DNA from: Liriodendron chinense
Lineage: Eukaryota; Streptophyta; Magnoliopsida; Magnoliales; Magnoliaceae
Length of the DNA stretch: 64,000 bases
Assembly: GCA_003013855.2 (NCBI GenBank)
Contig: ML058586.1
Location: forward strand, 2,966,196 to 3,030,195
Reading direction: 5' to 3'
Shown here: in pieces, positions 48,476 to 60,159 of the stretch
Position numbering within the stretch: position 1 is the stretch's first letter
Layout of the letters: each line of letters starts with the position of its first letter
Notes under the pieces: model-generated
What the model was told of the DNA's origin: nothing
Databases searched by the model: none
Seen by the model: the letters and a program-made list of their open reading frames with translations, nothing else
Program-made: the position numbers and the translations under genes

Positions 48476-48893
48476 GCCCACCCATGCTGATCATATATGT
48501 TTTGCTTGATCATTTTAAGGTATGAGGCAAAAAAATGAAACAGATCACAAGCCCAAGTAGGCCACACCAAAGGAAATAATGGTGATTGATCGCACGCCCA
48601 CTATTAAAATCTTCTTGAGGACTACAAAAGTTCTGGATGAAGCTGATATTTGTGTTTTCCCTTCGTCCAGTTCCATGAGACCTTATCAATAGGTTGGATG
48701 ACACATAAACATTATAGTGGGCCCTAAGAAGGTTTCAATGGTGGGTATGATTATCCCTACTGTTTTCCTGTGGTGTAGTCCACTTGGAGTTTTGAATTTG
48801 CTTCTTATTTGGACTCGAGTCTCGAAATGAACTGACAAAATGGATGGTTGGTGTGGATATAAAACACATACATCACAGTCGGCCCCATAGATC
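48476..48893. mobile_element. Fold-back element copy
   Basis: Complete order, from 'gggcccacccatgctgatcat' to 'ataaaacacatacatcacag', including 'acaaaatggatggttggtgtgg'. Confidence 0.7.
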
Positions 48894-49567
48894 CCAACAC
48901 CATCCTGGTAGATGGTGACAAAGAAATGAGAGTACTACACTGCACATGTAGGTTGAATTTGGACCCTTGAACTTCTTTAATTGCCCATGTTAATTTCAGA
49001 TACAAGTTTCACTTGCCCGATCATTGGGACCCACCTTTTCTTTGTCCTAGCTTGTTTACAGAGTACCACACTTGAAAAATGGCCTAGATCTTTGACACAT
49101 GTTTCGCCCCCTCATTATACATGATCTATTTATATAGGGCCATGTAGACTCATAACCTCTCTTCTTTCTGTGTAGCCACACATCTTGCAAATCTTAAGAG
49201 GCTATACAACAAAAGGCTTTATTATACTATTGTGATGTCTTTTTTACATCTTTTCCACCCATTTGTTGCTGTAGCTCATGTTACAACATAAGCCAAAATG
49301 AAGATATATCTAAAGTTCAAGTGGGCCAAAGCACTAGAAATAGTGGGATGAAATGTCCACCATTGAGATCACCTAATCCAACTCTCTTATGTGTAGCCAC
49401 ACCCTTTTCCTCTTTATCCCTTTCTATACCTTCCTCTCTTTTGGTTGCATGCATGCGCCATATCCCCTTGTATTACCCTCTCTCCTCCCTCTCTCTATCC
49501 CTTGCTATTTCCACGTGTGTTGCACACGCCGGGTGCCAATTGGGCCGAGGGCTAGATAACAACATAG

Positions 49568-49830
49568 TTGGTCAGGGCACCTTAGTGTATATATTGTATA
49601 TCCAAGCCGTCCATTCATTTTTACAGCTCATTTTAGGGCATGAGTCCAACAATGAAGCAGCTCCAAATCTCAAGTGGACCACACCACAAGAAACAATGGT
49701 GATCGAATGCCCACCATTAAAAACTTCCTAGGGACCACAGTAATGTTTATCTGCCATCCAACCTGTTGATAAGGTCACAGAGACCAGGAAATGACAGATA
49801 TCAGCTTGGTCCATGACTTTTGTGGTCTGG
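49568..49830. mobile_element. Left half of a fold-back element
   Basis: 'gtatatccaagccgtccatt' through 'ccaacctgttgataaggtca' and 'tcagcttggtccatgactt', then unrelated sequence. Confidence 0.65.
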
Positions 49831-50439
49831 GTATATCACGCCAAACCTCATGGTGCGCGGCATGTGCATGATCTCTGTCCGGTAGTTGTATTATCTATTG
49901 TCGAAGTGATAGCTTCACCCACCATTTTTTTGATGGGACACCCTCTTTTTTCTACTTTTCCATGTTACAACAGTACCAAAAGGAAGATCTTTGCCACCGT
50001 GCCAAAGCGTGGTGATTCGTAGACTTGCACACAGCCATTGTACACGTGACATTCATGTAACGAAAATTACGCTGTCCAAGTCATGGGCCCCATTCAGAAT
50101 TCAGGGCTGTCAATAGGCTGGGCTTGGGTTGGGAAGTTAGGACCTGTTGGTTGGCCCGGGTCAAGTTGTTTAATAACTGGGCTGGGCTCGGGCTTCATTT
50201 AAGAGTCTTCTGGCTGGCCCATTTAGGATTTCAAGGTTATTTTCTTCATATATCATGCATTTGGGGCCCACTTAATGAACATCCCAGATGTTGCAAAAAA
50301 AAAAAAAAAAAGTGGATGGCCAGGCCTAAAAAAAGGCTCGACCCGGGCTCTGGTTTATGGTCTGGGATTGGATAGAACTCGGGCCAGACAGGCCTGGGCC
50401 ATTGCCCTCCCTTCTTTGGATTTCCCGGATTCATCAAAG

Positions 50440-50885
50440 TGGGTGGATCCCTGACTGTGGGGCCCATTCTGATTTATATGGCTTATATCCACGTCGTCCA
50501 TCCATTTTGACAGCTTATTTCAGGGAATAAACCCAAAAGTGAAGAAGATCCAAATCTCAGGTGGACCACACCACGGGAAACAGTGGTAGGCCACAAAAGT
50601 TTTGGATGAAGATGATATTTGCGTGGTTCCGTCCCTTCATTCATGTCATTGTGACCTTATCAACAAGTTGAATGGTAAATAAACATTACGGTGGTCCCAA
50701 GAAGTTTTTAATTGTGTATTCAGTCAACATTATTTCCTGTGGTGTGGTCCACCTGAGATTTGTATATGCTTTATTTTTGGCATAATCCCCTAAAATGAGC
50801 TGTAAATTTGAATGGACGGTGTGGATGTGAGGTACATGATTAATGTGAGCCCCACGGTCAGGGATCTACCCACCTCGGATCCACC
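50440..50885. mobile_element. Fold-back element copy, first of the 50.4-53.05 kb cluster
   Basis: Outer inverted pair 'gtgggtggatccctgac(t)gtgggg' / 'ccccacggtcagggatctaccc', with 'ccacgtcgtccatcc' and inverted 'aatggacggtgtgga' arms. Confidence 0.8.
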
Positions 50886-50889
50886 AAAG

Positions 50890-51440
50890 CCGCAAGCGGA
50901 TTGGGTACTGTCCCTGGGGCGGGCAAGAATTAGGTGTTACCCCGGGAACAGCTTAGTGGGTGTTACCCCTACCGTATGGCCCACATGGATGATATTTTGT
51001 ATATCAACGCCGTCCATCCTTTTCTACAGCCCATTTTAGAAAGAGGGTTAAAAAATTATGCAGATCTAAATCTCAAATGGACCATACCACTATAAACAGT
51101 GTGATTGAGTGTTCCACCATTAAAAATTCCAAAGATCCCATCGTAAGGTTTTGGCAATGTTTATTTTCAATCCAAGCTATTGATAATGTCAATAAGGTCT
51201 TGATAAAGGAAAATATAAATATCAGATTGGTAAAAAACAACTGTCGCCCACAAAACGATTTTAATGGTTTTTCATCACTGTTTCTAGTGGTGTGGTTCAC
51301 CTAAGATTTGGATATTCTTAGGGTTTTGGATCACATTCTAAAATGATATGGTAAAACAGATAAACGGTTTCCATATATTACACTACATCAACAAGAGCCC
51401 CACACGGTTAGGGTAACACCCACTAAGCTGTTCCTGGGGG
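50890..51440. mobile_element. Fold-back element copy, second of the cluster
   Basis: Outer inverted pair 'gaattaggtgttacc..cagcttagtgggtgttacc' and 'ggtaacacccactaagctgt', with 'caacgccgtccatcc' on the left arm. The right arm is diverged. Confidence 0.75.
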
Positions 51441-51441
51441 C

Positions 51442-51950
51442 GCGAATTAGGTGTTGATCTTACCATAGGGACTACTTTGATGAAATATTGCATATCCACT
51501 CCGTTCATTCGTTTTTCCAGCCCAAGGACGGTATTTCAAACATAAGCACATTCAAATCTCAGGTGGACCACACCACAAGAAAAATGACAATTGAACGCTC
51601 ACCATTAAAAACCTCTCAAAGCACACTGTAACAATATCCGTAATGTTTATTTGTCATCCAAACCCTTGATAAGATCAACCAGAACTTGATAAAGGTAAAT
51701 ACAGATATTAAATTGATCTAAGACTTTTGTGGCTACAAAAAACTTTTAATGATCAGTAGCCACTTTTTCCAGTGGTGTGGTCCACCCGAGATTTTGATCT
51801 TATTACTTTTTGGCACAACATCCTCAAATGATCTGGAAACGGGTGGGTATCATCAATATGAAACAAATTCATCAAGGTGGGCCCCACATGAGAAGGGTAA
51901 CACCCAATAATAAGTTGTTTCCCGGGTAACAGCTAATCCGCTCCCTTGCC
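51442..51950. mobile_element. Fold-back element copy, third of the cluster
   Basis: Starts 'gcgaattaggtgttgatct' directly against the previous copy and ends 'gtaacagctaatccgctccc'. The core runs from 'catatccactccgttcattc' to 'acaaattcatcaaggtgggc'. Confidence 0.75.
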
Positions 51951-51989
51951 GCTGTACTCATCGAACGCGACTTCCGCCCCTCCGGACCG

Positions 51990-52400
51990 TATGCGGATGA
52001 GACCCTGACCGTAGGGCTCACCTCGTATAGATTGTATATCTACGCCGTTCATCTGTGTTTCCAGCTTATTTTAAGCCCTAGTCCCAAAACTGAAGAAGAT
52101 ATAAATTTCAGGTACCATAGGAAACAGTAGTTATCGACTATTAAAACCGTTTTGTGGGCCACAAAAGTTTTGGATCAAGCTGATATTTGTTGTTTTCTTT
52201 TATTCAGGTCAATGTGACCTTATGAACAGGTGGGATGGTGAATAAACATTACAGGGGATGCTAGGAAGTTTTTAATGGTGGCAATGACCACTGTTTCTGT
52301 GGCGTGGTCCACCTGAAATTTGTATTCCTGAACTAAGCTGGAAAAACAGATGGATAGCTTGGATATACAATCAATACATCGAGATAAGCCCTACTGTTGG
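51990..52400. mobile_element. Fold-back element copy, fourth of the cluster
   Basis: 'gaccgtagggctcacctcg' with 'ctacgccgttcatctg', closing 'acagatggatagcttggata' and 'taagccctactgt'. Confidence 0.7.
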
Positions 52401-52557
52401 GATCTTATCCACATTTCTGGTTTCAGTCCTATTACTTTTATTGTCAATGATATGCCATCCAATCAAATACTATCATATCATGTTTATATAAACATTAGTA
52501 TCATATCATGCTTACATAAACATTAGTCCAAATCGAGAGGCCATGCTGGCTGCTGAA

Positions 52558-53050
52558 TTGATGTCACCAAGTTTTGTGGGACCCACCATGATATTTGGTG
52601 TATCCACATCGTCCATCCTTTGGAGAGATCATTTTAGGGTATAAGACAAAGAATGAGTCAGATGCAAAGCTTGAGTGGACCCCACCACATAAAACAGTGT
52701 GGAGAGTGATTCCCACCATTAAAACCTTCCTATGGTCCACGGTGATGTTTATTTGAGTTCCAACCTGTTTATAAGATAACACAGGCAATAACCATGGAAA
52801 AAAAACAAAAAACAAATATCAACTTGATCTAAAACTTCTATGCCCCTAGAAGTTTTTAATGTTAGGGGTTCGATCTCCACTGTTTTCTGTAGTGGGGATC
52901 TCCACTGTTTTCTGTAGTGGGGTCCACTCCGGCTTTGGATCTGACTCATTCTTTGGACCATTCCCTAAAATTATCTCTTCAAATGAATGGATGATGTGAA
53001 TACAATAAATACATCATGGTGGGTCCCACAAAACATGTCGACGTAGCTAA
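52558..53050. mobile_element. Fold-back element copy, fifth of the cluster
   Basis: Long inverted arms: 'gttttgtgggacccaccatg' and 'catggtgggtcccacaaaac'. It contains a 31-bp internal duplication, 'gatctccactgttttctgta', at 52870-52925. Confidence 0.85.
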
Positions 53051-53689
53051 TCCGCGTCCATCCAATTCATGCTCACTTTAGATGGCTCATGAAATAAGAA
53101 TCACAGGAATGGATGGTTAAGGCTAAAAGAATCAATGGTCTAAATTTGATAAATACATGTCCACCCAATCAATCCAATTTTGGTCTAGGTCACTTCTCCG
53201 GTGCCTCTCACTGCTTGGACGATTTGGATTTAGGTACACACGTGTCAAGTATCCAATGGCCTAGTGCATGTGCACGCTTTTTTACATAAATGTCCACATG
53301 CCAATATAGCACCCATGTGAGAGAAATTCCATCTTTACATTGGGTGCGTCCATAGATGTAGATGTAGACTGATTACATCTATGGCTGAAAATGATAGGGC
53401 AATTTCATTCCTAGTGTGAGCCAGTCTACAAATGACATTTTCTCAGCCATCCATTTGTTCTGTCCATTGCCACGAACGGCCGGTCATTTATACCAAAATA
53501 TTTAAACCGTGTGGCCCACCCGATGGAAAGGTTGGACCTTAGACACTTGTCTTATATTTCAACGTGTGATGGGTAAGGCTCCACACGCGTGTGGGCTTAG
53601 CATTACCACGTCAAGATGATCAATCCCATCCTTGCCAAAGTCGACCACCTAGGCCTGATGAAGCAGATCGCAGGGTGGCCCAACACCAC

Positions 53690-54145
53690 CGACATCCCTG
53701 ACGCCCGGATTCTGTGGGGCCCACCATGATGTATGTGTTTCATCCATGTGGTCCATCCATTTTGCCAACTCGCATGAATCCAAAATAGAAGTATATCCAA
53801 AGTTCAAGTGGACCACACCACAGGAAATAGTGGGGATTCAATGACTATTGTTGATCAAGCTGATATTTGTCCTTTCCCTTCATCCAAGGTCTGTGTGACC
53901 TTATGAACGGGTTGGATGGAAAGTAAACATCAGCCTTAGGAAGATTTCAACAGTGGGGCCATTAGCCCTATTCTTATGGCGTGGTCCACCTGAGCTTTGG
54001 ATATGCTTCTTTTGGGCCCATGCCCTAAAATGAGCTTGAAAAACAGATGGACCGTGTGGATAAAACACATACATCATGGTGGGTCTTGCAGAGCCTGGTC
54101 ACTAGGGAAATCGGTGGTATTGGAGTCACCACGCAATCCACTTCC
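53690..54145. mobile_element. Fold-back element copy
   Basis: 'gtggggcccaccatgatgta' and inverted 'tacatcatggtgggtctt', with 'catgtggtccatccat' / 'gatggaccgtgtgga' arms. Confidence 0.8.
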
Positions 54146-54959
54146 CTCATTATTCACCCATGTGTACACAGATGATGACACGTCACTCTCATCTCATTCG
54201 TGGCCCACCATGGGAAACCAACTGCTCTGAACCCATAGAACCGTACCAAGTGTCAGTAGGCTAGTTGAAGGGACCACGGGGAATTTGAAAGCGGTCAATT
54301 TGGGGCGGCTTTTACTTTAATGGCCGGTGATTAGTGGACCATCTTTCCTTCAATTAATTTAATGGAGATGCACATGCTTTCTCAGGACCACCCTTGAAGG
54401 CTAGAAATTGCTACTGAAGTTAATGTTGGAAAATGATACTTGGAGAAATCTAGGGTTTTGTACCCTTTTGGCCCACTATGTGATAGTGTTGCCCTGGCCC
54501 ATGTTAGAGATCCTAGTGATGTGGACATCATTAGGGTTTTGATTATAAGATGCATCCTCCACTTGATTTTTTCAGTTCTGACGAGTGCGGTGCATCATAT
54601 CATAGTCAGCTGGGCCCCACAGTGGATATGACTATGAATCCTCGTATGTACCGGATGGAAACTATGTAAATTTGTGTATTACGGTTTGCATATTTTCTTT
54701 ATTTTTCTTTTGAACAATGTTACTGCACGTGTGGCCGAGAAGAAATTATTCTCCCAACAAAACCAATGGTCTAAATTAGGGCAATAATTCCGATGCTTTT
54801 TTTTAATGGAAATGATATGTTTTAAAAACCAATCAAAGGTATATTGCGCCATGGAAAGATACCTGCACGTGATTAATGTAGGCGGCACTAAAGAAATGAG
54901 GTAAATAAAAGCTAAAATGGTCAAACTAAAAGCAAGACAAAAAACACTTGAATACATCT

Positions 54960-55665
54960 ACTCTAAGAGCAGCAGCAACTTAGAGCTTTATGATGGGGTT
55001 TTCCTCCTCAGTCAAAGGAGAGAGAGAGAGTGTTTTCTGGGTATGGCCAGGCGCCTGACCCAAAATGTGGCCGGGCGCCTGAAATTGGCCCTTTTTTCTA
55101 TGGTTTTTCACGCTGGACATTTTTTGGCCTGGCCGGGCGCCCGGCGGTCTAGTGATCAGGCGCCCGATCCGGCGCGGACTGCTTATACGCAGTTTCCTTA
55201 TTGGGTTGTAACTCCTCCAGTTTCTTATTTAAGAGGTTCCAAAACAGGATTAGGTTATCCCATTGAGTGGTTTACACGTTGAAGGTGAGAAAGAGAGAAA
55301 AAAAGGAAGAGAAAAAGAGAAAAGAGAGAAAGATGAAGCTTGTAGAAGGGAGGAGATGCTTGAAGATGAGTTCTTTTGTGCAATTGTCGTCTCAACGTTT
55401 CTACGTCCTCAGAATCGGTGAGATCGCTCTACTTTTGCTATTCTCTTATTGTTTATCCATTCCTACGTGAGTGAGGAAGGTTTGATCCAAGCGGTGTGTG
55501 CTTAAGATCGGTTGTAACATGTTTCCTGAGATAGTGGATTGTTGATCTGGACTAGGTCCCGTGGTTTTTACCTTTTTAGAGGGTTTTCCACGTAAAAACT
55601 TCTTGTGTCGTCTAGTTGGTGTTTATTCTTGATTATTGCATTATCATAGTCCATATTTCTAGTAT
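54960..55665 (+). repeat. Copia-like LTR, probably solo or fragment
   Basis: GC-rich words (ggccgggcgcc, caggcgcccga), a TATTTAAGAGG box at 55226, then a 3' part with 'gtccc gtggtttttac' and 'gagggttttccacgtaaa', the sequence style of Ty1/Copia LTR ends. No internal domains, primer-binding site or paired LTR were found, and no target duplication could be fixed. Confidence 0.5.
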
Positions 55666-55903
55666 ATTAGGGTGCGAGATCTGAAAGTTTGTGTGAAACG
55701 TAGCCTACACTTTATTCTTTACTACCAACAAGAGATAAAATATAACGCTTCTCTCTTCATCAATATAAAAAATTCGACACCAAATATCTTAGGAGATAAT
55801 ACCACGATAATAGTGTTACCTCAGTCTACTTGTGACCTTTGGTATATGGACCACACCATGTGAGAGAGCGTGGAAAAATAGTCTTCTTCTGTCCGTATAA
55901 GAG

Positions 55904-55927
55904 AGAGAGAGAGAGAGAGAGAGAGTC
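55904..55927. repeat. (GA)n microsatellite
   Basis: About twelve GA units. The open frames through it are artefacts. Confidence 0.9.
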
Positions 55928-56940
55928 TTTCATTGAAAGACGTCCCTACATCTCCACCGCCACAGCATACGGGGCTTGGATCAACAGGATGAGTTGCCGC
56001 CAAATGGACCAACGTCAGGTTGAGTCACCCCAACTCAGGTAGGTTGCAGCTCGACTCAAAATCGCACAGGTCAGTTCGCTAGGTTTTTGACATTTTAGAT
56101 TGAAAAAAAAAAAAAAAACCTGAAGTAAAATAGTTTAAAAAACATAAAAAAAAAGAAAATCAATTTCTTCAACAAGAAAATAAAACCCTTTTTTTAAATT
56201 TTAAATGACCAAATTAAAAGAAAAAGAATAAAATTTTACAAATTACATTCCAAATATTAACAAATGAAAATGGCAAGGCACTTTCCTTAACCAGCTTCTC
56301 CAATGAAGTAAACACGTGTAACATATTTCCTTTTCTCCATACTTATGCCATCAATCAATCATGTTTTACTTTATCTTATTTGGCTGTCTTTCAATCTAAA
56401 CATGTGGAAGCACTAGCTTAATTTTTCTTCAGTTGCCACAAACTCGATAGAAATTATGATTAAGGCACTATAGCAGATGCATGAAATCTAGCAATCTCAA
56501 CCGTTCATCATGCATCCCATCGAGTATCTGCCATATTCCAAAATTTTGGCCTGTGTACATCAACCAGCCCCATTTGCTTTATAAAGATCATGTACAGATT
56601 GACCATCTGATGATCAGATAAGCCTATTTTTCAGAACCCTCCAACTGAACGGTCCAGATATTGTACCCTACGTCCCAACTGGCTCATGGGAGCATGGTAG
56701 GTGATGCTTGGAAATTTCAGAGATGGTCCATGGTTCTTGTCTAGTTAGCCATCAATTACATGGTCCCTGACACAGCTACTTCGCCTACTTTCAACACCCA
56801 AATTGGAGAATGCCCACTTGCTTTGATGCAATCATTTATCTGCACATTAGTTGGGTGGGCCACCAATGAGATATTGCATAGTGCGCGATACCGAATCTTC
56901 AGATCCACATGGCAGGATCTTCTAGATATGATTCTTCGGG

Positions 56941-57467
56941 CGCGGCTTCGCTGGATCCCTGGATCCACCTAGGTGGGTGAGATCCCTGACCGTAGGGCCC
57001 ACCCTCATATATAAGCCTTATATCCACGCCGTCTATCCGTTTTAAAAACATATTTTAAGACATGATCCCATAAATGAATCAGATCCAAATCTCCGGTGGA
57101 CCATCATACAGGAAACAGTCGTGATTGAATCCCCACCATTAAATAATTCATGGGGGCCACCAGAATGTTTATTTTCCATCCAACCTGTTGATAAGGTCAA
57201 AAAGGCCTGGATGAAGAGAACACATACATATCAGCTTGATCCAAAGCTTTCGTGGACCAAGATAAGTTATAATAACCGATTATCACTGTTTCATGAATTA
57301 TAGTCCACCTCAGATTTGGATCTTCTTCAGTTTTTGTATCGTGTGCTAAACTGAGATATAAAAATGGATGAGCGGTATGGATTTAAGGAAAATATATCAA
57401 AGTGGGCCCCACGGTTAGGGATACACTGACGTCGGTGGATCCGGGGATCCACCCAAACCGCACCCTG
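56941..57467. mobile_element. Fold-back MULE-type element with 10-bp flanking repeat
   Basis: Ends '(g)cgcggcttcgctggatcc' and inverted 'ggatccacccaaaccgcaccc'. The direct repeat GATTCTTCGG lies on each side (about 56931-56940 and 57468-57477). 'ccacgccgtctatccg' lies in the left arm. Confidence 0.8.
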
Positions 57468-57529
57468 ATTCTTCGGAGCGACTGCCGTTGTTTTTCCCAG
57501 CCATGGATGGGATGGGGTAAAATCACCGA

Positions 57530-58035
57530 CTTCGGTGGTGGGTTGACGTCACAAGTTCTGTTGGACCCATTTTGATGTATGTATTATATCCACACCGTTC
57601 ATCTATTTTTCGAGATCATTTTGAAGCATGAGCCAAAAAATGAGATGGATCCAAAACTCAAGTAGATCACACCACAGAAAGCAGTAGGGACAATGACAGC
57701 CACCGTTGAAACCTTCCTAGGGCCATCATGTTGTTTATTTGCAATCCAACCTACTAAAGTTACACACATGGACAAGGGGAAAAAACAAATATCAGCTTGA
57801 TCCAAAACTTCCGTAGCCATTAAGAAGATTTCAATGGTAGACAATTCAATCCCCAATGTTGTTTGTGGCCTGCCTTATTTGAGTTTTGGATCTGCCTCAT
57901 TTTTTGCCCATGCCCTAAAAGAATCTTGCATAATGGATGGACGGTGTGGATATAACACATATCATGTCGTCCCACAAAACTTGATGACGTCAACACACTA
58001 CCGTAGTTGGTGGTGCACACCACGCAATTCGCTTC
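57530..58035. mobile_element. Fold-back element copy
   Basis: Inverted pairs 'ggtggtgggttgacgtcacaag' / 'cttgatgacgtcaacacac' and 'ccacaccgttcatc' / 'gatggacggtgtgg'. The right end is 'caattcgcttcc'. Confidence 0.8.
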
Positions 58036-58635
58036 CAAAATTTTTAGTGGCCAAAAAATAGTTTAAAAATATTTACTATAAATTATGAAATAAATTAAAA
58101 TTTTGAAAAAGAAAAAAAATATGCGTGCTACATCTGTATATAAATATATGTACATTGTGTAGGAAGAAAATAGACATCATGGAGCTTCCCTTGAGGTCGA
58201 GCTTTCCACTGTGATGTTAGACGGACCTGGACATCCGTGCATTTGTTGGGTACCCTCTAGGTTATAGGATCAGAACTCAAGTGGACGGTACAAATCTCAA
58301 AACAATTTGAAATCATGCCTAAAATATCTAAAAGCAGGTGTGGATGTACACAATGGATGGATTGGTTGTCTGGATCACATCTCGGTGGGCCTTATAAATA
58401 ATTAGGAAGGTTTCAATGGGTGGGCATATACTCTCAACTGTTGTCTATGGTGTGGCCCACCTAAGTCAAGAATTGGCCTGATTTTTTGCTCTATGGCCCA
58501 CCATCAAAGGATGCATCAAATTGACGGTGTGGATGTTAGACATGCATCACGTTAATGAGGCCCACAAAACTCAACTTCATAGGAAGCTCCATGAGGTTCA
58601 CCTCATAGAACCTTTTCTCATATGTGTGTGTGAGT

Positions 58636-58734
58636 AGGTCTCGAGTCCAACTGGTTGGACCACAAGTTAGGGTCCACCCAATTTATAAGTTCGAACCCAT
58701 TAACCTGTGGTCCATCCAGCTGGACTTGAGACCT
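58636..58734. repeat. 99-bp hairpin element with 29-bp inverted arms
   Basis: The left arm 'aggtctcgagtccaactggt..' and the right arm '..cagctggacttgagacct' pair with about three mismatches over 29 bp. Both flanks carry (TG)n. Confidence 0.75.
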
Positions 58735-58929
58735 TCAATGTGTGTGTGTACATATATAATTTTGCTAACATCTCACAAAGCTTCTAAATGACACATGGGA
58801 TGGCCCATCATTTATTCGAATCATGTGTTTATCATAGAGCTACTTCAAGCCATGGTGCAAAATTCATACAAATTGGTTGAGCCTAAGCATTTGATTAATG
58901 TCATGGAAAATGGACAATTAAGCAGGGCT

Positions 58930-59465
58930 CTCAATGGGTCGGATGGTCGGATCCAGTTGGATTGGGATCCAAGTCTATATACCTATAGACGGATTCGGAT
59001 CCATCCCGGATCCAAAAGGTGATATCCATATCTGATCCATTTATAAATTGTTAGATCCATTTCTGATCCAAAATCCATATAACCATCGGATTCGGGTTGG
59101 ATCTAGGTCCGAATCCACCCCATTCCAAATCTAAAAAGATATATAATATAATATATTTAATTTAGTAGAAAAATGATGCAAATCCCACTATTTACTATGG
59201 TATGGTCGACATGGCCTAAAATAATTTGTAAAACGGATGGTCAGCATGAATATAACATATACAATAAGGTGACAGTGAGTCGGATCTTAATCGGATTCGG
59301 ATCATACTTGGATATGTTCCTGTGAATCCATATCCGATCCATTTAAGTAATTGAACCTATTTTAAGATCCAAATCCGGTCCATTTAACTAATCGGACCTA
59401 TTTTAAGATTCAAATCCGTATTATACGAATTTAGAGTGAATCGGATCTCGGATCTAACCCGCTCC
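58930..59465. repeat. Degenerate 'atcggatcc / ggatccgatcc' repeat
   Basis: The words cggatcc, gatccatatccg and atccgatccat are scattered in both orientations across about 500 bp. The type resembles low-complexity plant repeats and has no coding potential. Confidence 0.55.
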
Positions 59466-59837
59466 ATTGAGAGCCCTACAATTAAGGTCCAATAGAGAAA
59501 CAAAAGAGGTGTTATCATCATTTTGAAACATTTATTCAATGGATTTCGCTTTGTATTACTTATGATTCCAACGTAGTAGCATTTTTTCTTGATGATTCTA
59601 ATCATATGATTTATGATTCATACAAATTGGCTTTATTCATAGGGTTAGGATAATTCGATTGGCATAGCTCTTGCATCATAGGGCATCCCAATGGACATTT
59701 AAAAGGCTCGGGGAATTGGGACAGCATGGGAAAGGTGGGGGTGGGGATGTTACATACTACACACATATATATCAGAAAAGAAAGTTTGATCAAGTCCAAC
59801 CAGTGGATAACTTCCAACCTTTTTTTGCATACGACCT

Positions 59838-60156
59838 ATTGGTTTGTCCCACATCTATTGGGAGGGGGGTAGGATATGTGTTTATATATGCTGGGGTTCC
59901 TCCACCTAATAGGTTAGCCTTTTGGGTGTGACACTACAGTGGTATCAAAGCTCAGGTTATCTGCCCAGGACCATGGTGATCCCAGGCCCACGCAGATGGA
60001 GGGGGAGGCCCTCGTGCATGCGTGTTGCACGCCCCAGATTTCGTTGTGGGGAGGTGGATTGGTGGTTTGTCTCACATTGGTTGGGAGGGGGGCAGGATAT
60101 GTGTTTATATATGCTGGGGTTCCTCCACCTAATAGGTTAGCCTTTTGGGTGTGACA
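59838..60156 (+). mobile_element. TRIM (miniature LTR retrotransposon), about 320 bp
   Basis: Two direct repeats of about 94 bp (59840-59933 and 60063-60156) end in ..GGGTGTGACA. Six bases after the first lies TGGTATCAAAGCTCAGG (59940), a near-perfect tRNA-Met primer-binding site. A purine-rich tract (gtggggaggtgga) precedes the second. The interior is only about 130 bp and non-coding. GACCT occurs at 59833-59837 and 60157-60161, a likely target duplication if the element starts at 59838. Confidence 0.85.
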
Positions 60157-60159
60157 GAC

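Noticed and set aside
58690..58720. tRNA-like B box (gttcgaaccca)
   Set aside because: There is no A box, acceptor stem or cloverleaf; it is the loop of a hairpin element.
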